Source: Actinomadura alba (GTDB lineage: Bacteria > Actinomycetota > Actinomycetes > Streptosporangiales > Streptosporangiaceae). From it: DNA of 64,000 nucleotides. The notes under the pieces were generated by a model, which ran no database searches, had not been told where the DNA came from, and saw only the letters and a program-made list of their open reading frames with translations. The translations under genes and the position numbers were made by a program. Position 1 is the stretch's first letter. Each line of letters opens with the position of its first letter. Shown here in pieces: positions 50,506 through 61,747 of this stretch. The stretch is from positions 1 through 64,000 of the forward strand of contig NZ_JABVEC010000016.1 in NCBI RefSeq assembly GCF_014323705.1, in the 5' to 3' direction.

Positions 50506-52284
50506 TCAGACCCGGGAGGACTTCGGCGGGCGCTTGAGGCGACCGGGAATCCACAGCCGTGGCCAGACGATGAAGGCCTCGGCCTCCAGAGCGGCCAGCG
50601 CGATGCGAGGAGCGTCGTTGAAGCTCGGATAGACGAAGAACCGCGGCTGCCAGACCGGGTCGAACTTGGCGTTGAACTTGTAGAGCGACTCGATCTGGAA
50701 CCAGCGGGACAAGAACACCAGCAGGCCCCGCCAGGCGCGGAGCACCGGTCCCGCGCCGATCCGCTCGCCGCGGGCGAGCACCGACCGGAAGACCGCGAAA
50801 TTCAGGGACAGCCGTTTGACGCCGAGATCGGAGGCCGCCTTGATCGCCTCGACGATGAGGTAGTCGTTGAGGCCCGGCTGAGTCTCCCGGTCACGGCGCA
50901 TGATGTCGAGCGAGAGGCCGTCGGTCCCCCACGGCACGAAGTGCAGGAAGGCGTGCAACTCCCCTCCCTTGGTCGCGGTGGCGATCGCGCAGTCGCCGTC
51001 GCCGGCCTCACCGACGCGGCCGAGCGCCATGGAGAAGCCCCGCTCGTTGTCGGTGCCCCGCCACGCGTTCGCCTGGTCCCACAGCGACTCGAGCTCTTCG
51101 GCGGAGAAGTCCCGTTCCCTGCGGATCTCGGCCTTGTAGCCCTGCCGGGCGACCCGGTTGACCATCTGCCGCACGTTGCGCATCGACCGGCCGTCCAGGC
51201 TGAACTCGCCGACGTCGATGAACGCCTCGTCGCCGATCTCCAGCGCGTCGAGCTGCCCTTCACGGCACCAGACCTCGGCGCCGACCTCGCTGCAGCCCAT
51301 CACGGCCGGCACCCAGGCGTGCCGGTCGGCCTCGTCCATGAACGCCTTGATCACCCCGGGCCAGGCCTCCGGATCACCGAGGGGATCGCCGCCCGCGAGC
51401 ATCACCCCGGAGACGACGCGGTAGGTGATGCACGACTTGCCGGTGGGCGACCAGATGACGCTCTTGTCGCGGCGCAGGGAGAAGTAGCCGAGGGAGTCGC
51501 GGGCCCCGTGCCTGGTCAGCAGATCACGGATGCGGTCCTCGTCCTCGGCCGACAGCGACGGCGCCGGCTCCGCCGGGCGCAGGAAGAGATAGACGGTCAC
51601 CACACCGGTGAAGAGGCCCAGCCCGGACAGGATGTACTGGAGCAGCTCGCCCCGGCGGCCCGGGATGAACTCCACCGGGCCGTTGAGTCCGATCAGGCCG
51701 ATCATGACGTGCTCGAACCGCTCGGCGTAGGAGTTGTCGCCGACGAGCAGCCGGGCGTTGAGGGACATGAAGAGCATGCCGATGAGCACGCTGCCGGCGA
51801 CCAGCCCGAGCCCGACGTACATGGCCCGCCAGCGGGTCCGGGAGTCTCCGATGGCGTAGAACTCGTCGCGGTAGTGGACCAGCGCGCCGAGCATCAGAGC
51901 CGGGAGCACCAGTTCACCGGGGGCGAAGTCCCGGGCGACGCGGAACACGATGCCGGCCGCCAGCAGGATCACGACGGCACGGAACGCCCGGATCTTTCGC
52001 CGGCGGAGCGCGTGGGACAGCAGCAGGAGCAGCAGGCCGGTGATGACGGTCGCCGCCCGCGCCACGTTGATGAGGACGCCGGGAACGACGTCGGTCATCC
52101 GGATGATGCGGGGGTCCCATTCGGGGGCGACCGCGCCGATCACGTCATGGAGGCCGATGAGGAAGCACAGCCAGCCCGCCGTGACCGGCACCCATCGGCG
52201 CTGCCGCCGACGGTCCGGGGACCGGTGAGCCGCACTCTCGCCCTTACTCTGGAGAGCGGACTTCGCACGCTCTGTCTCCACCAC
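50506..52284 (-). CDS. Phosphatidylglycerol lysyltransferase-type protein (DUF2156, LysX/MprF C-terminal domain)
   Basis: 592 residues, GTG start. Residues 1-240 contain six to seven hydrophobic segments (VPVTAGWLCFLIGLHDVIGA, VINVARAATVITGLLLLLLS, AMYVGLGLVAGSVLIGML and others). The C-terminal GNAT-like domain, about 265-560, is DUF2156: LGYFSLRRDKSVIWSPTGKSCITYRVVSGVMLAGGDPLGD, VGEFSLDGRSMRNVRQMVNRVARQGY, FLHFVPWGTDGLSLDIMRRDRETQPGLNDYLIVEAIKAASDLGVKRLSLNFAVF. It moves lysine from lysyl-tRNA to phosphatidylglycerol, giving cationic lipids that resist antimicrobial peptides. The lysyl-tRNA synthetase is separate here (lysS at 27866). Confidence 0.85.
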   Translation of the reverse strand: MVETERAKSALQSKGESAAHRSPDRRRQRRWVPVTAGWLCFLIGLHDVIGAVAPEWDPRIIRMTDVVPGVLINVARAATVITGLLLLLLSHALRRRKIRAFRAVVILLAAGIVFRVARDFAPGELVLPALMLGALVHYRDEFYAIGDSRTRWRAMYVGLGLVAGSVLIGMLFMSLNARLLVGDNSYAERFEHVMIGLIGLNGPVEFIPGRRGELLQYILSGLGLFTGVVTVYLFLRPAEPAPSLSAEDEDRIRDLLTRHGARDSLGYFSLRRDKSVIWSPTGKSCITYRVVSGVMLAGGDPLGDPEAWPGVIKAFMDEADRHAWVPAVMGCSEVGAEVWCREGQLDALEIGDEAFIDVGEFSLDGRSMRNVRQMVNRVARQGYKAEIRRERDFSAEELESLWDQANAWRGTDNERGFSMALGRVGEAGDGDCAIATATKGGELHAFLHFVPWGTDGLSLDIMRRDRETQPGLNDYLIVEAIKAASDLGVKRLSLNFAVFRSVLARGERIGAGPVLRAWRGLLVFLSRWFQIESLYKFNAKFDPVWQPRFFVYPSFNDAPRIALAALEAEAFIVWPRLWIPGRLKRPPKSSRV

Positions 52285-52382
52285 TGCGCCCCAAAGCTCG
52301 GCATCGATTTCCGCTGAAAGCGAGACATTCGGTCAGCGGAGATGCCGACTGCCTGCCTGGCCCAAATACCCGCAGCCCCAGC

Positions 52383-52414
52383 TCAGAAACGACGCGGCTC
52401 AGAAACGCGGCTCA
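52383..52414. repeat. Threefold stop-codon repeat at the folE end
   Basis: CTCAGAAACG-type units occur at 52382, 52398 and 52411, each with TCA (TGA on the coding strand) at 52383, 52399 and 52412. Spacings of 13 and 16 nt keep them out of one frame. Confidence 0.7.
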
Positions 52415-53035
52415 GGAGCGACGGAGGATCAGGCTCATCGCCTCCGCGCGGGTCTTCTCCGAGTCCCGGAAGTCACCTCGTACGGCCGAGGTCACGGTCT
52501 TGGCACCAGGCTTGCGGACGCCTCGCATCGTCATGCACAGATGCTCGGCCTCGATCACCACGATAGCGCCACGCGGCTCGAGAACCTGCATGAGCGCGTC
52601 GGCGATCTGACTCGTCATGCGTTCTTGAACCTGGGGCCTGCGGGCGTAGACGTCCACCAATCGGGCCAGTTTGGACAGCCCGGTGATGTGCCCCTTCTCG
52701 TTGGGCGTGTAGCCGACATGAGCGACACCGTGGAAGGGCACCAGGTGGTGCTCGCAGATGGAGTAGACCTCGATGTCCTTCACCAGGACCATCTCATCGT
52801 GATCGGCGTCGAACACGGTGTTCAGGACGTCCTCGGGGCGCTGACGCAGCCCCGCGAACTGCTCGGCGTAGGCGCGCGCGACCCGAGCGGGGGTGTCGAT
52901 GAGCCCGTCGCGATCGGGGTCCTCCCCGATCCCGATCAGGATCTCTCGCACCGCCCGCTCGATGCGCGCGTGGTCGAACTCGGGCACCGGCGGAATCAGG
53001 CCCCCACCGTCGAACTCGTCTGCTGGACGGACCAA
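52412..53035 (-). CDS. folE: GTP cyclohydrolase I
   Basis: 207 residues. The TTG at 53035 is preceded by AGGAGAA about 13 nt upstream, inside the ftsH 3' end; a GTG at 52987 is an alternative. Zinc and substrate motifs: VYSICEHHLVPFHGVAHVGYTPNEKGHITGLSKLARLVDVYARRPQVQERMTSQIADAL and VIEAEHLCMTMRGVRKPGAKTVTSAVRG. First enzyme of folate synthesis. 7 nt behind ftsH, as in other actinomycetes. Confidence 0.97.
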   Translation of the reverse strand: MVRPADEFDGGGLIPPVPEFDHARIERAVREILIGIGEDPDRDGLIDTPARVARAYAEQFAGLRQRPEDVLNTVFDADHDEMVLVKDIEVYSICEHHLVPFHGVAHVGYTPNEKGHITGLSKLARLVDVYARRPQVQERMTSQIADALMQVLEPRGAIVVIEAEHLCMTMRGVRKPGAKTVTSAVRGDFRDSEKTRAEAMSLILRRS

Positions 53036-53042
53036 GACCGGC

Positions 53043-55055
<2,013 letters not shown>

Positions 55056-55249
55056 GTATTCGGCAACCCCGTTAGGGGCCCGTCCCTCCTGACCAACATC
55101 TGCGAACTCACCGGACCGTGCCGGCCCGCCGAGACGGTCTCCCCCAGTGGTTACCCGGCTTGTGGCCGGAATACCGAAGGTACACCGATGACCGCGGGGC
55201 CGCAGCCGGCGATCACCACGTACCCGCTTCCAGACTATTAACGAAGCCT

Positions 55250-55837
55250 CTAGTCCTGTTGTTCCCCAGCCGTGGGCTCCGTGGTTCCACCGTATACATG
55301 CGGTGCGAGGGTGCCGACGAACGGCAGGTTCCGGTACCGCTCCGCGTAGTCGAGGCCGTAGCCGATGACGAACTCGTTGGGGATGTCGAAGCCGATGTAC
55401 TTCACGTCGATATCGGTCTTGATCGCGTCGGGCTTGCGCAGCAGAGCGCAGATCTCCAGGGACGCCGGGCCCCGCGACCGCAGATTGCTGACCAGCCACG
55501 AAAGGGTGAGGCCGGAGTCGACGATGTCCTCGACGATGAGCACGTGGCGGCCCATGATGTCGGCGTCGAGGTCCTTGAGGATCCGCACCACCCCTGACGA
55601 CTTGGTGCCGGAGCCGTACGACGACACCGCCATCCAGTCCATCGAGACCGGCGAGTGCAGGGCCCTCGCCAGGTCGGCCATCACCATGACCGCGCCCTTC
55701 AGCACGCCCACCAGCAGCAACTCCTGGCCCGCGTAGTCGGCGTCGACCTTCGCCGCCAGCTCCTGGATCTTGTCCTGCAGCCGCCCCTCAGGGATCAGCA
55801 CACTCGCGAGATCCGCGCCCAGGTCCTTCTCGTCCAC
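55250..55837 (-). CDS. hpt: Hypoxanthine phosphoribosyltransferase
   Basis: 195 residues from GTG 55837 with GGGAAGG upstream. PRPP loop HVLIVEDIVDSGLTLSWL, N-terminal LLLVGVLKGAVMVMADLARAL, and C-terminal YIGFDIPNEFVIGYGLDYAERYRNLPFVGTLAPHVY. It salvages hypoxanthine and guanine. Between tilS and ftsH, the order conserved from Bacillus to actinomycetes. The region 55056-55249 holds the ftsH promoter. Confidence 0.97.
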   Translation of the reverse strand: MDEKDLGADLASVLIPEGRLQDKIQELAAKVDADYAGQELLLVGVLKGAVMVMADLARALHSPVSMDWMAVSSYGSGTKSSGVVRILKDLDADIMGRHVLIVEDIVDSGLTLSWLVSNLRSRGPASLEICALLRKPDAIKTDIDVKYIGFDIPNEFVIGYGLDYAERYRNLPFVGTLAPHVYGGTTEPTAGEQQD

Positions 55838-55936
55838 CCCGACACACCTTCCCCAATCGCCACGCTCGGCCACGGTCAACGGCCTCCGCCCGGTTCCACC
55901 CCGCCGGCCCGGGGAGGACCATGCGGTTTGTCGCGA

Positions 55937-57013
55937 TCAACCGGATTCGGTTCGGCCGAATAGCAGCCTCCCATACCGGCGGAAGCCACGTACGCCCCCG
56001 GGCAGGTCAACGTGCCGCTGGCCGCGCCAGCCGGTGACCAGCAGGTCCAGCGCATCGACGTGCACGGCCGCGAGGGTGCCCGGCGGGCTGCCCGCCGCGA
56101 CCGCCGCCCGCCGAAGCACCCGGGTCCGTACGGCCCGCGGGAGCGCCTCCAGCGCCGCCGTGTCCAGACCGGCCGGGTCGGCTTGGGCGTCGGCCGCGGC
56201 CCGGTCGGCCCAGGCGTCCAAGGCCTCGGCGTCGTCGCGCAGCAGCCGGGCGGTGCGTGCGAGCGCCTCGGTCACCCCCGGCCCGAGGGTCTTCTCCAGC
56301 ACGGGCAGGGCGTCGCGGCGGACCCGGACGCGGGTGAAGGCGGAGTCCTCGTTGTGCGGGTCCTCCCACGGGTCGAGGCCCATCGCGAGGCAGGCGCGCC
56401 GGGTGGTGGCGCGTCCCAGTTCCAGGAGCGGCCGGACATAACGGACCTCATCCCGGTCGAAGGCCGGGGGCATGCCGCACAGCGACCGGGCGCCCGACCC
56501 CCGCGCCAGCCCCAGCAGTACGGTCTCGGCCTGATCGTTTCGAGTGTGACCGAGCAGGACGGCGGCGTCGAGGCGCCGGGCGGCGGCGTCGAGCGCCTCA
56601 TATCGCGCCGTACGAGCGGCGGCCTCGGGTCCGCCCGCCGTACCGACGGTTGCGGTGACCGACTCCACGGGGTCGAGGCCGAGGCCGCGCAGCACCACCG
56701 CCACCTCCGCCGCGCGCGCCGCGGAGCCGGCCTGAAGCCCGTGATCGACGGTGATCCCGCCCGCCGGCCGCCCGGCCTTGGCCGCCTCGAAGGCCAGCGC
56801 GCCGGCCAGCGCCAGCGAGTCGGCGCCCCCGCTGCACGCCGCGAGCACCGGCCGGGCCGGGTCGAGCTCGCCCAGTGACGCGCGGACGGCCGACCGCACC
56901 GCCGCGACCGCCGGATCCAGTGCGGGACGGCGCTCGGTCCGCTCACGCGGCTCGGGGCGCTCGGAAGGCGGTGTCCTCCCGGGCTCGCCGTCAGGCGGAA
57001 CGGTCGTTGTCAT
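55937..57013 (-). CDS. tilS: tRNA(Ile)-lysidine synthase
   Basis: 358 residues. P-loop SGGADSLALAGAL near residue 60; then GHTRNDQAETVLLGLARGSGARSLCGMPP, RYVRPLLELGRATTRRACLAMGLDPWEDPHNEDSAFTRVRVRRDALPVLE. C-terminal helical and beta regions follow. It modifies C34 of tRNA-Ile(CAU) to lysidine. It overlaps the zincin gene by 23 nt. The N-terminal 35 residues are Pro/Arg-rich; a start further in is possible. Confidence 0.95.
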   Translation of the reverse strand: MTTTVPPDGEPGRTPPSERPEPRERTERRPALDPAVAAVRSAVRASLGELDPARPVLAACSGGADSLALAGALAFEAAKAGRPAGGITVDHGLQAGSAARAAEVAVVLRGLGLDPVESVTATVGTAGGPEAAARTARYEALDAAARRLDAAVLLGHTRNDQAETVLLGLARGSGARSLCGMPPAFDRDEVRYVRPLLELGRATTRRACLAMGLDPWEDPHNEDSAFTRVRVRRDALPVLEKTLGPGVTEALARTARLLRDDAEALDAWADRAAADAQADPAGLDTAALEALPRAVRTRVLRRAAVAAGSPPGTLAAVHVDALDLLVTGWRGQRHVDLPGGVRGFRRYGRLLFGRTESG

Positions 57014-58154
57014 CGGCGGCGTCGGGCTTCGGGCCGGTGCCGTTCCTGCTCGGGGGCGCGGTGATGGCCGGCGTGCCGACCACCCGGGCGATCCAGCTCG
57101 CCGGCTCCCTGAGCTCGTCGTGGGTCGGCAGGGTCTCGGGCGAGGTCCACACCTGGTTGAAACCGTCCATGCCGACCTCGGCGACCACGCGCCGCACGAA
57201 GCGTGATCCTTCGGCGTACTGCTTCATCTTCATGTCGATGCCGAGCAGCCGGCGGATGGTCTTGTCCATCCGGGAGCCGCCCTCGCGACGTCCTTGGAAA
57301 CGCGCGCGGATCTCGGCGACGGTCGGGACGACCTGCGGGCCCACGGCGTCCATCACGTAGTCGCCGTGCCCCTCGACGAGGGTCATGACGGCGGTGAGCC
57401 GGTCGAGGATCTTGCGCTGCTCGGGCGACTGGATCGCGTCGATCAGGCTGGAGTCGCCGCCCCGCACGGCGTCGACCACCGCGTCGGCGGCTTCGCGAAG
57501 ACGGTTGAGCATGGCGGCGGGGTCGAGGTCGGAGGCGAGCAGGAACGCGGTCATCTGCTCCTGCACGTAGGGACGCAGCCACTCCACCCCGGTGAACTGG
57601 GTGCGGTGGGTCTCCTCGTGCAGGCACACCCAGAGGCGGAAGTCATGGGAGTCGACGCCGAGCTCGTTCTCGACGTGCACGATGTTGGGCGCGACGAGCG
57701 TGAGCCGGCCGGTCGGAGCACGACCCGAGGGGTCGGGCGGCAGGAAGAGCTCGTACTGGCCGAGCACCCGGCTCGCCATGTACGCGAGGATCGCCCCCAC
57801 CTGCATGCCGGTGACCCGGGAGCCGACGGCCTGGAAGACGGCGCCAGCCGGGCCGCCGCTCAGCCCGCCCGAACCGCGGTTCTCCGCGAGCCGCTCCATG
57901 AGCGGCTCGAGCACGACGCGGAACCCGTCGACATTGGCACGGATCCAGCCGGGCCGGTCCACGATCGTGGCGGGAGCGGGGTTCTGCTCTCCATCTATTC
58001 CAGTGAATTTCCGGACATGTCCCTGGGCGATCCGGGAGAGACCGCGCAGCTCCTCGACGACCTCACGCGCCTCGGCCTGGCTCACCTGCGGGCCCGGGCG
58101 TACGAGGCGAGTCCCCGTCTGAACAGCGACATTCCAGTCGATCATTGTGCTCAA
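56991..58154 (-). CDS. Zinc-dependent metalloprotease (zincin, DUF2342 / F420-biosynthesis-associated family)
   Basis: 387 residues, 3 more than from the alternative ATG 58145. The zinc-binding motif is LCLHEETHRTQFTGVEWLRPY (HEETH), with the helical remainder (LTAVMTLVEGHGDYVMDAVG, GGSRMDKTIRRLLGIDMKMKQYAEGSRFV). Proteins of this family are always adjacent to tilS/hpt in actinobacteria; a role is not known. It is cotranscribed with tilS. Confidence 0.9.
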   Translation of the reverse strand: MSTMIDWNVAVQTGTRLVRPGPQVSQAEAREVVEELRGLSRIAQGHVRKFTGIDGEQNPAPATIVDRPGWIRANVDGFRVVLEPLMERLAENRGSGGLSGGPAGAVFQAVGSRVTGMQVGAILAYMASRVLGQYELFLPPDPSGRAPTGRLTLVAPNIVHVENELGVDSHDFRLWVCLHEETHRTQFTGVEWLRPYVQEQMTAFLLASDLDPAAMLNRLREAADAVVDAVRGGDSSLIDAIQSPEQRKILDRLTAVMTLVEGHGDYVMDAVGPQVVPTVAEIRARFQGRREGGSRMDKTIRRLLGIDMKMKQYAEGSRFVRRVVAEVGMDGFNQVWTSPETLPTHDELREPASWIARVVGTPAITAPPSRNGTGPKPDAADDNDRSA

Positions 58155-58290
58155 TGCCTGCTCCGCTCATACCGGCCCGCGTTAGCGCGCCTCCGGCTCA
58201 CGACCTGCCGCGGCAACTCGCGTTATTACTCCACCGTACGTTCCCTCCCGGCGCCGTAGCACCCTTACGCCGCCTCCCGTTACCGGAACC

Positions 58291-58370
58291 GGGCCGCAGG
58301 GGTCGTCGCACGGGCCGGGCCGCAGGGGTCGTCTCCCTGGCCGGGCCGCAGCGGTCGTCTCCTGGCCGGG
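58291..58370. repeat. Three 25-26-bp tandem repeats behind dacB
   Basis: Units GGGCCGCAGGGGTCGTC... (58291-58316), (58317-58342) and (58343-58367), then a broken fourth GGGCCG. Sequence drifts slightly between units. They end 8 nt from the dacB stop codon (TCA 58376-58378). Confidence 0.85.
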
Positions 58371-58375
58371 CCGGC

Positions 58376-59725
58376 TCATCGGCATCCGCACGACGCGACG
58401 GTGGACGCGAGCTGGTCGAGCACCTCGCTGTTCGTGTTCCCCGCCATGAACGCGAACGCCAGCACCCGCCCGTCCTCGTCGTTGGTGATCCCGGCGAGCG
58501 TGTTGACGTTCGCGAGCGTCCCGGTCTTGGCCCGTACCATTCCGGCGCCCTGGAGGGCCACCGTCGTGTAGCGGCCGGCGAGAGTGCCGGAGAAGCCGGC
58601 GACCGGCAGTCCGGTGATCATCGCGCGCAGCTCGGGCCGCTTGCCCGACGCGGCGATGGAGATGACCCGGGCCAGCGCCATCGGCGTGATCCGGTTGCTG
58701 GTCGACAGGCCACTGCCGTCGGCGAGGCGAACGCCCTCAGCGGCGCCGAGCCGGGCGAGCACCTCCTGAACCGCCTGGGCGGCTCCCGCGAACGTCGGCG
58801 GGCGGTTCCGCTCGATCGCCACGTGCCGCACCATGGCCTCCGCCAGATCGTTGTCGCTGTCGGTCATCAGCCTCTCCACCAGCGCGGACACCGGAGGCGA
58901 CTGCACAGCAGCGAGCTGCGCGGCGTTCGGCGCGGCCTGCGTACGGCCCCCGGCCGTGGCGCTGATCCCGTTCCGGCGGAGCAGTCCCACGAAGGCCTGG
59001 ACGGCGGCGCCCGGCGGGTCGGCGACCCGGCTCCGCTCCCCCGGCGCAGTACGGCCCTCGTCGACCATCAGAGCGGTGACCGGGGCGACCTCCCCGTCCG
59101 GGATGTAGTTGGGCTTCCAGCCCACCGCCGTGCGGGAGCCCTGGTAGAGGGACGCGTCGTAGCCCACGCGCACCCGAGTCGTTCCCGCTGCCTTGAGCGC
59201 CGTGGCGGTGCGCTTGGCCAGGTCGGGCAGCGAGGCGGACATCGGGTAGCCGGGAGACGGCCGGGTGGTCAGGGTGGGGTCACCGCCGCCGACGAGCACG
59301 ATGCCGCCGGCGCCCTTCACCACCTTGGTGGTGAGACGGCGATCGGGGCCGAGCGCGGCGAGAGCGGCCGTCGACGTGATCACCTTCGTGGTCGAGGCGG
59401 GCACCGCCGCGACCCTGGCCCGCTGTTCGAACAGCGTGCGCCGGCTCTCGACATCGACCACCACGGCGTTGATGCCGCCCGCACGGCCGGCCACCAGGCC
59501 GAGCAGCTCGGTGGCGAGGCCGCTGCCCGGCATCGGTGCCGCCGGGTCCGGGGGCGTCACCGACGTTCCCGCGACACGTACGATCGCGCGGGCCGCGACG
59601 CTCGGCGGTTCCGGCTCGAGGGCGCTGCGGGGGGTGAGGTGCACCACGGCGACGCCAGCGCCGACGGTGAAGAGGTTGAGCAGTGTCAGTGTGACCATGG
59701 CCACGATGCGATCCCGCCTCAGCAC
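58376..59725 (-). CDS. dacB: D-alanyl-D-alanine carboxypeptidase/endopeptidase (PBP4, S13 family)
   Basis: 449 residues from GTG 59725 with GGAGGGG 9 nt upstream; a GTG at 59752 is also in frame. Signal anchor IVAMVTLTLLNLFTVGAGVAVVHL. Penicillin-binding motifs: SxxK in VPASTTKVITSTAALAAL, SxN in TDSDNDLAEAMVRHVAI, KTG in VRAKTGTLANVNTLAGI. The S13 insert domain lies between SxxK and SxN. It trims peptide side chains or cleaves cross-links of peptidoglycan outside the cell. Divergent from ppa. A repeat array follows its 3' end. Confidence 0.95.
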   Translation of the reverse strand: MLRRDRIVAMVTLTLLNLFTVGAGVAVVHLTPRSALEPEPPSVAARAIVRVAGTSVTPPDPAAPMPGSGLATELLGLVAGRAGGINAVVVDVESRRTLFEQRARVAAVPASTTKVITSTAALAALGPDRRLTTKVVKGAGGIVLVGGGDPTLTTRPSPGYPMSASLPDLAKRTATALKAAGTTRVRVGYDASLYQGSRTAVGWKPNYIPDGEVAPVTALMVDEGRTAPGERSRVADPPGAAVQAFVGLLRRNGISATAGGRTQAAPNAAQLAAVQSPPVSALVERLMTDSDNDLAEAMVRHVAIERNRPPTFAGAAQAVQEVLARLGAAEGVRLADGSGLSTSNRITPMALARVISIAASGKRPELRAMITGLPVAGFSGTLAGRYTTVALQGAGMVRAKTGTLANVNTLAGITNDEDGRVLAFAFMAGNTNSEVLDQLASTVASCGCR

Positions 59726-59830
59726 GTGACCACCCCTCCGCCCACCTGGCACCCGACGACGTGCGACATCCTTGTATACGGCAAGACCTCATTAGACACG
59801 CATCTACCGCGCGGGGGAGCGGAGGATCAC

Positions 59831-60334
59831 ATGGAAAGGAACAGAGTGGAATTCGACGTCACCATCGAGATCCCCAAGGGTCAGCGGAACAAGTATGAGA
59901 TGGATCATGAAACGGGTCGCATCCGGCTCGACCGGATGTTGTTCACTTCCACTCAGTACCCGGCCGACTATGGGTTCATCGAAGGCACACTCGGCGAGGA
60001 CGGAGATCCCCTCGACGCCCTCGTGCTGCTCCAGGAGCCGACCTTTCCCGGTTGCCTGATCCGCTGCCGCGCGGTCGGCATGTTCCGCATGCAGGACGAG
60101 GCCGGCGGGGACGACAAGGTCCTCTGCGTCCCGTCCACCGACCCGCGTAGCGAGCACCTCCGCGACATCCACCACGTTCCCGAGTTCGACCGGCTGGAGA
60201 TCCAGCACTTCTTCGAGGTCTACAAGGACCTCGAGCCGGGCAAGTCGGTCGAGGGCGCGAGCTGGGTCGGCCGTACAGAGGCGGAGATCGAGATCGAGCA
60301 GTCCCGCAAGAGGCTGGCCAAGCAGGGACATTAA
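59831..60334 (+). CDS. ppa: Inorganic pyrophosphatase
   Basis: 167 residues. ATG 59831 has GGAGGA close by (4 nt); a GTG at 59846 (VEFDVTIEIP, preceded by AAGGA) gives the exact family N-terminus and is equally plausible. Active-site motifs: EIPKGQRNKYE, DYGFIEGTLGEDGDPLDALVL (the DGDPLD metal site), DDKVLCVPSTDPR and FEVYKDLEPGKSV. It hydrolyses pyrophosphate. The long upstream frame is not coding. Confidence 0.96.
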   Translation: MERNRVEFDVTIEIPKGQRNKYEMDHETGRIRLDRMLFTSTQYPADYGFIEGTLGEDGDPLDALVLLQEPTFPGCLIRCRAVGMFRMQDEAGGDDKVLCVPSTDPRSEHLRDIHHVPEFDRLEIQHFFEVYKDLEPGKSVEGASWVGRTEAEIEIEQSRKRLAKQGH

Positions 60335-60386
60335 GACCGGGCGGCGACGCGATAGCGCGCACGGCGCACGGCGTCCCCTCGCGGGC

Positions 60387-60438
60387 TCCCGCCGGATGAA
60401 CGGGGATCTCGCGGTGCCTCATCGATCATCCGGCGGGA
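60387..60438. terminator. Inverted repeat across the NlpC/P60 stop codon, between convergent genes
   Basis: TCCCGCCGGATGA (60387-60399) and TCATCCGGCGGGA (60426-60438) are perfect 13-bp arms with a 26-nt loop. The right arm includes the last codons and stop of the leftward NlpC/P60 gene. It probably acts as a bidirectional terminator for that gene and ppa. Confidence 0.7.
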
Positions 60439-61607
60439 CGGGTGGCCCCGATCAGGCCGGGACGCCAGATGCTGGAGATCCGGACGCGCGCCCCGGTGTA
60501 GGGCGCCTCGACCATCTGCCCGCGGCCGATGTAGATGCCGACATGATGGATCGTGTCGGCATCGCCGGTATCGTTCGCGAAGAACACCAGGTCGCCGGGC
60601 CGCAATCGCCCGGTGGACACGTGCGGCCCAGAGGTCCACTGTGTGCCGGTCCAGTGATCGAGCCTGACGCCGACCTTGTTCCAGGCGTGCAGCGCGAGTC
60701 CCGAGCAGTCGAAGCCGCGAATGTTCGCGCCATGAGCGATGCCGTAGCTCGGACCGGTGGAGGTGCCGCCACCCCACGAATAGGGCGTGCCGAGCCACTT
60801 CAGCGCGGCTCGCACGACGATCGCCCCTCGGCCCGCCCCGTGGAAGGCGCCCGTTCTCGCCCGTTCGCGCGCCTCCTGCAGCCGGGCGGCGTGGGCCCTG
60901 GCCCGGCCGAGTCGCGCGACGAGCACGGCCTTACGGGCCTTGATCCGCTTTACCTCCTGGTGCTGTGCGGCGAGGAGCCTCTCGGCGGCGGCCTTGGCGG
61001 CCTCGGCACGCTCGGCGGCGACCTGCTGGTCCCGTACCGCAGTGCGCGTCTGGCGGCGGAACATCTCGCAGATGATCTGGGCGGCCCTGACGCGTTCGAC
61101 CATGCCCGCCTGCCGGTGCCCCAGGACCTCCAGCAGCGCGGCGCGGTCCATGAAGTTCTGCGGCCCGGCGCGACCGGCGACCGTGGCGGCCCACTGGTTG
61201 ACGCCGGTGCCGGCGCGGTAGGCGGCGGCGGCGAAGACGGCCGCCTCGTCGCGGATCTGCTGGTAGTTCCGTTCGGCCTCGGCCAGCCGGCGCTGCGAGT
61301 TCTGGTAGGCCTGGCGGGCGCGCTCGAGCTTCACCAGTTCGCCGTTGTAGCGCTCCATGGCGAGCGCCGTGGCGGCGGACATCCGCTCCAGGTCACCGTC
61401 GGCCTGGGCGAGCCTGGCCTTGACCTGTCCGACGGCCGCGGCACGCTCACGCACGGCCTTCTTGCTCTGGCTCACTTCACGATCGCTGGGGCCGGGTTCG
61501 GCGGCCGCGTCGCCAGTGCCGGGACCGGTCGTCAGGGCGATCACCGCGCTCACGGACAGGGCGGTGCGGCGGATGGTCCGGCGTGCGCGGTGCGCTGACA
61601 GCGCCAC
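60426..61607 (-). CDS. NlpC/P60 cell-wall endopeptidase (second, RipA-like)
   Basis: 393 residues from GTG 61607, preceded by AGGGGG. Signal peptide to about residue 40 (RRTALSVSAVIALTTG). Residues 45-255 are coiled coil with clusters of Ala/Arg/Glu. NlpC/P60 domain: VVRAALKWLGTPYSWGGG, catalytic RGFDCSGLALHAWNKVGVRLDHWTGTQW, then LRPGDLVFFANDTGDADTIHHVGIYIGRGQMVEAPYTGARVRI with the catalytic histidine. It cleaves peptidoglycan stems. Unlike the other paralogue it has no riboswitch in front. Confidence 0.94.
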   Translation of the reverse strand: MALSAHRARRTIRRTALSVSAVIALTTGPGTGDAAAEPGPSDREVSQSKKAVRERAAAVGQVKARLAQADGDLERMSAATALAMERYNGELVKLERARQAYQNSQRRLAEAERNYQQIRDEAAVFAAAAYRAGTGVNQWAATVAGRAGPQNFMDRAALLEVLGHRQAGMVERVRAAQIICEMFRRQTRTAVRDQQVAAERAEAAKAAAERLLAAQHQEVKRIKARKAVLVARLGRARAHAARLQEARERARTGAFHGAGRGAIVVRAALKWLGTPYSWGGGTSTGPSYGIAHGANIRGFDCSGLALHAWNKVGVRLDHWTGTQWTSGPHVSTGRLRPGDLVFFANDTGDADTIHHVGIYIGRGQMVEAPYTGARVRISSIWRPGLIGATRPAG

Positions 61608-61747
61608 GGTCTGACCCCCTGATCCACAGATTGTGCACAGTCGCTCGCCAACAGTAATGAACCGGGGCCACGCGTCCGCAAGCGCGCCACGCCGGGCGCG
61701 CGGGCATCTGTCGGCCGGCGGACCGGCGCGGCCCGGTTCCCGCTCCG

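Noticed and set aside
58145..59830. Long upstream extension of the ppa reading frame
   Set aside because: Runs antisense through dacB; only the last 167 codons are pyrophosphatase.
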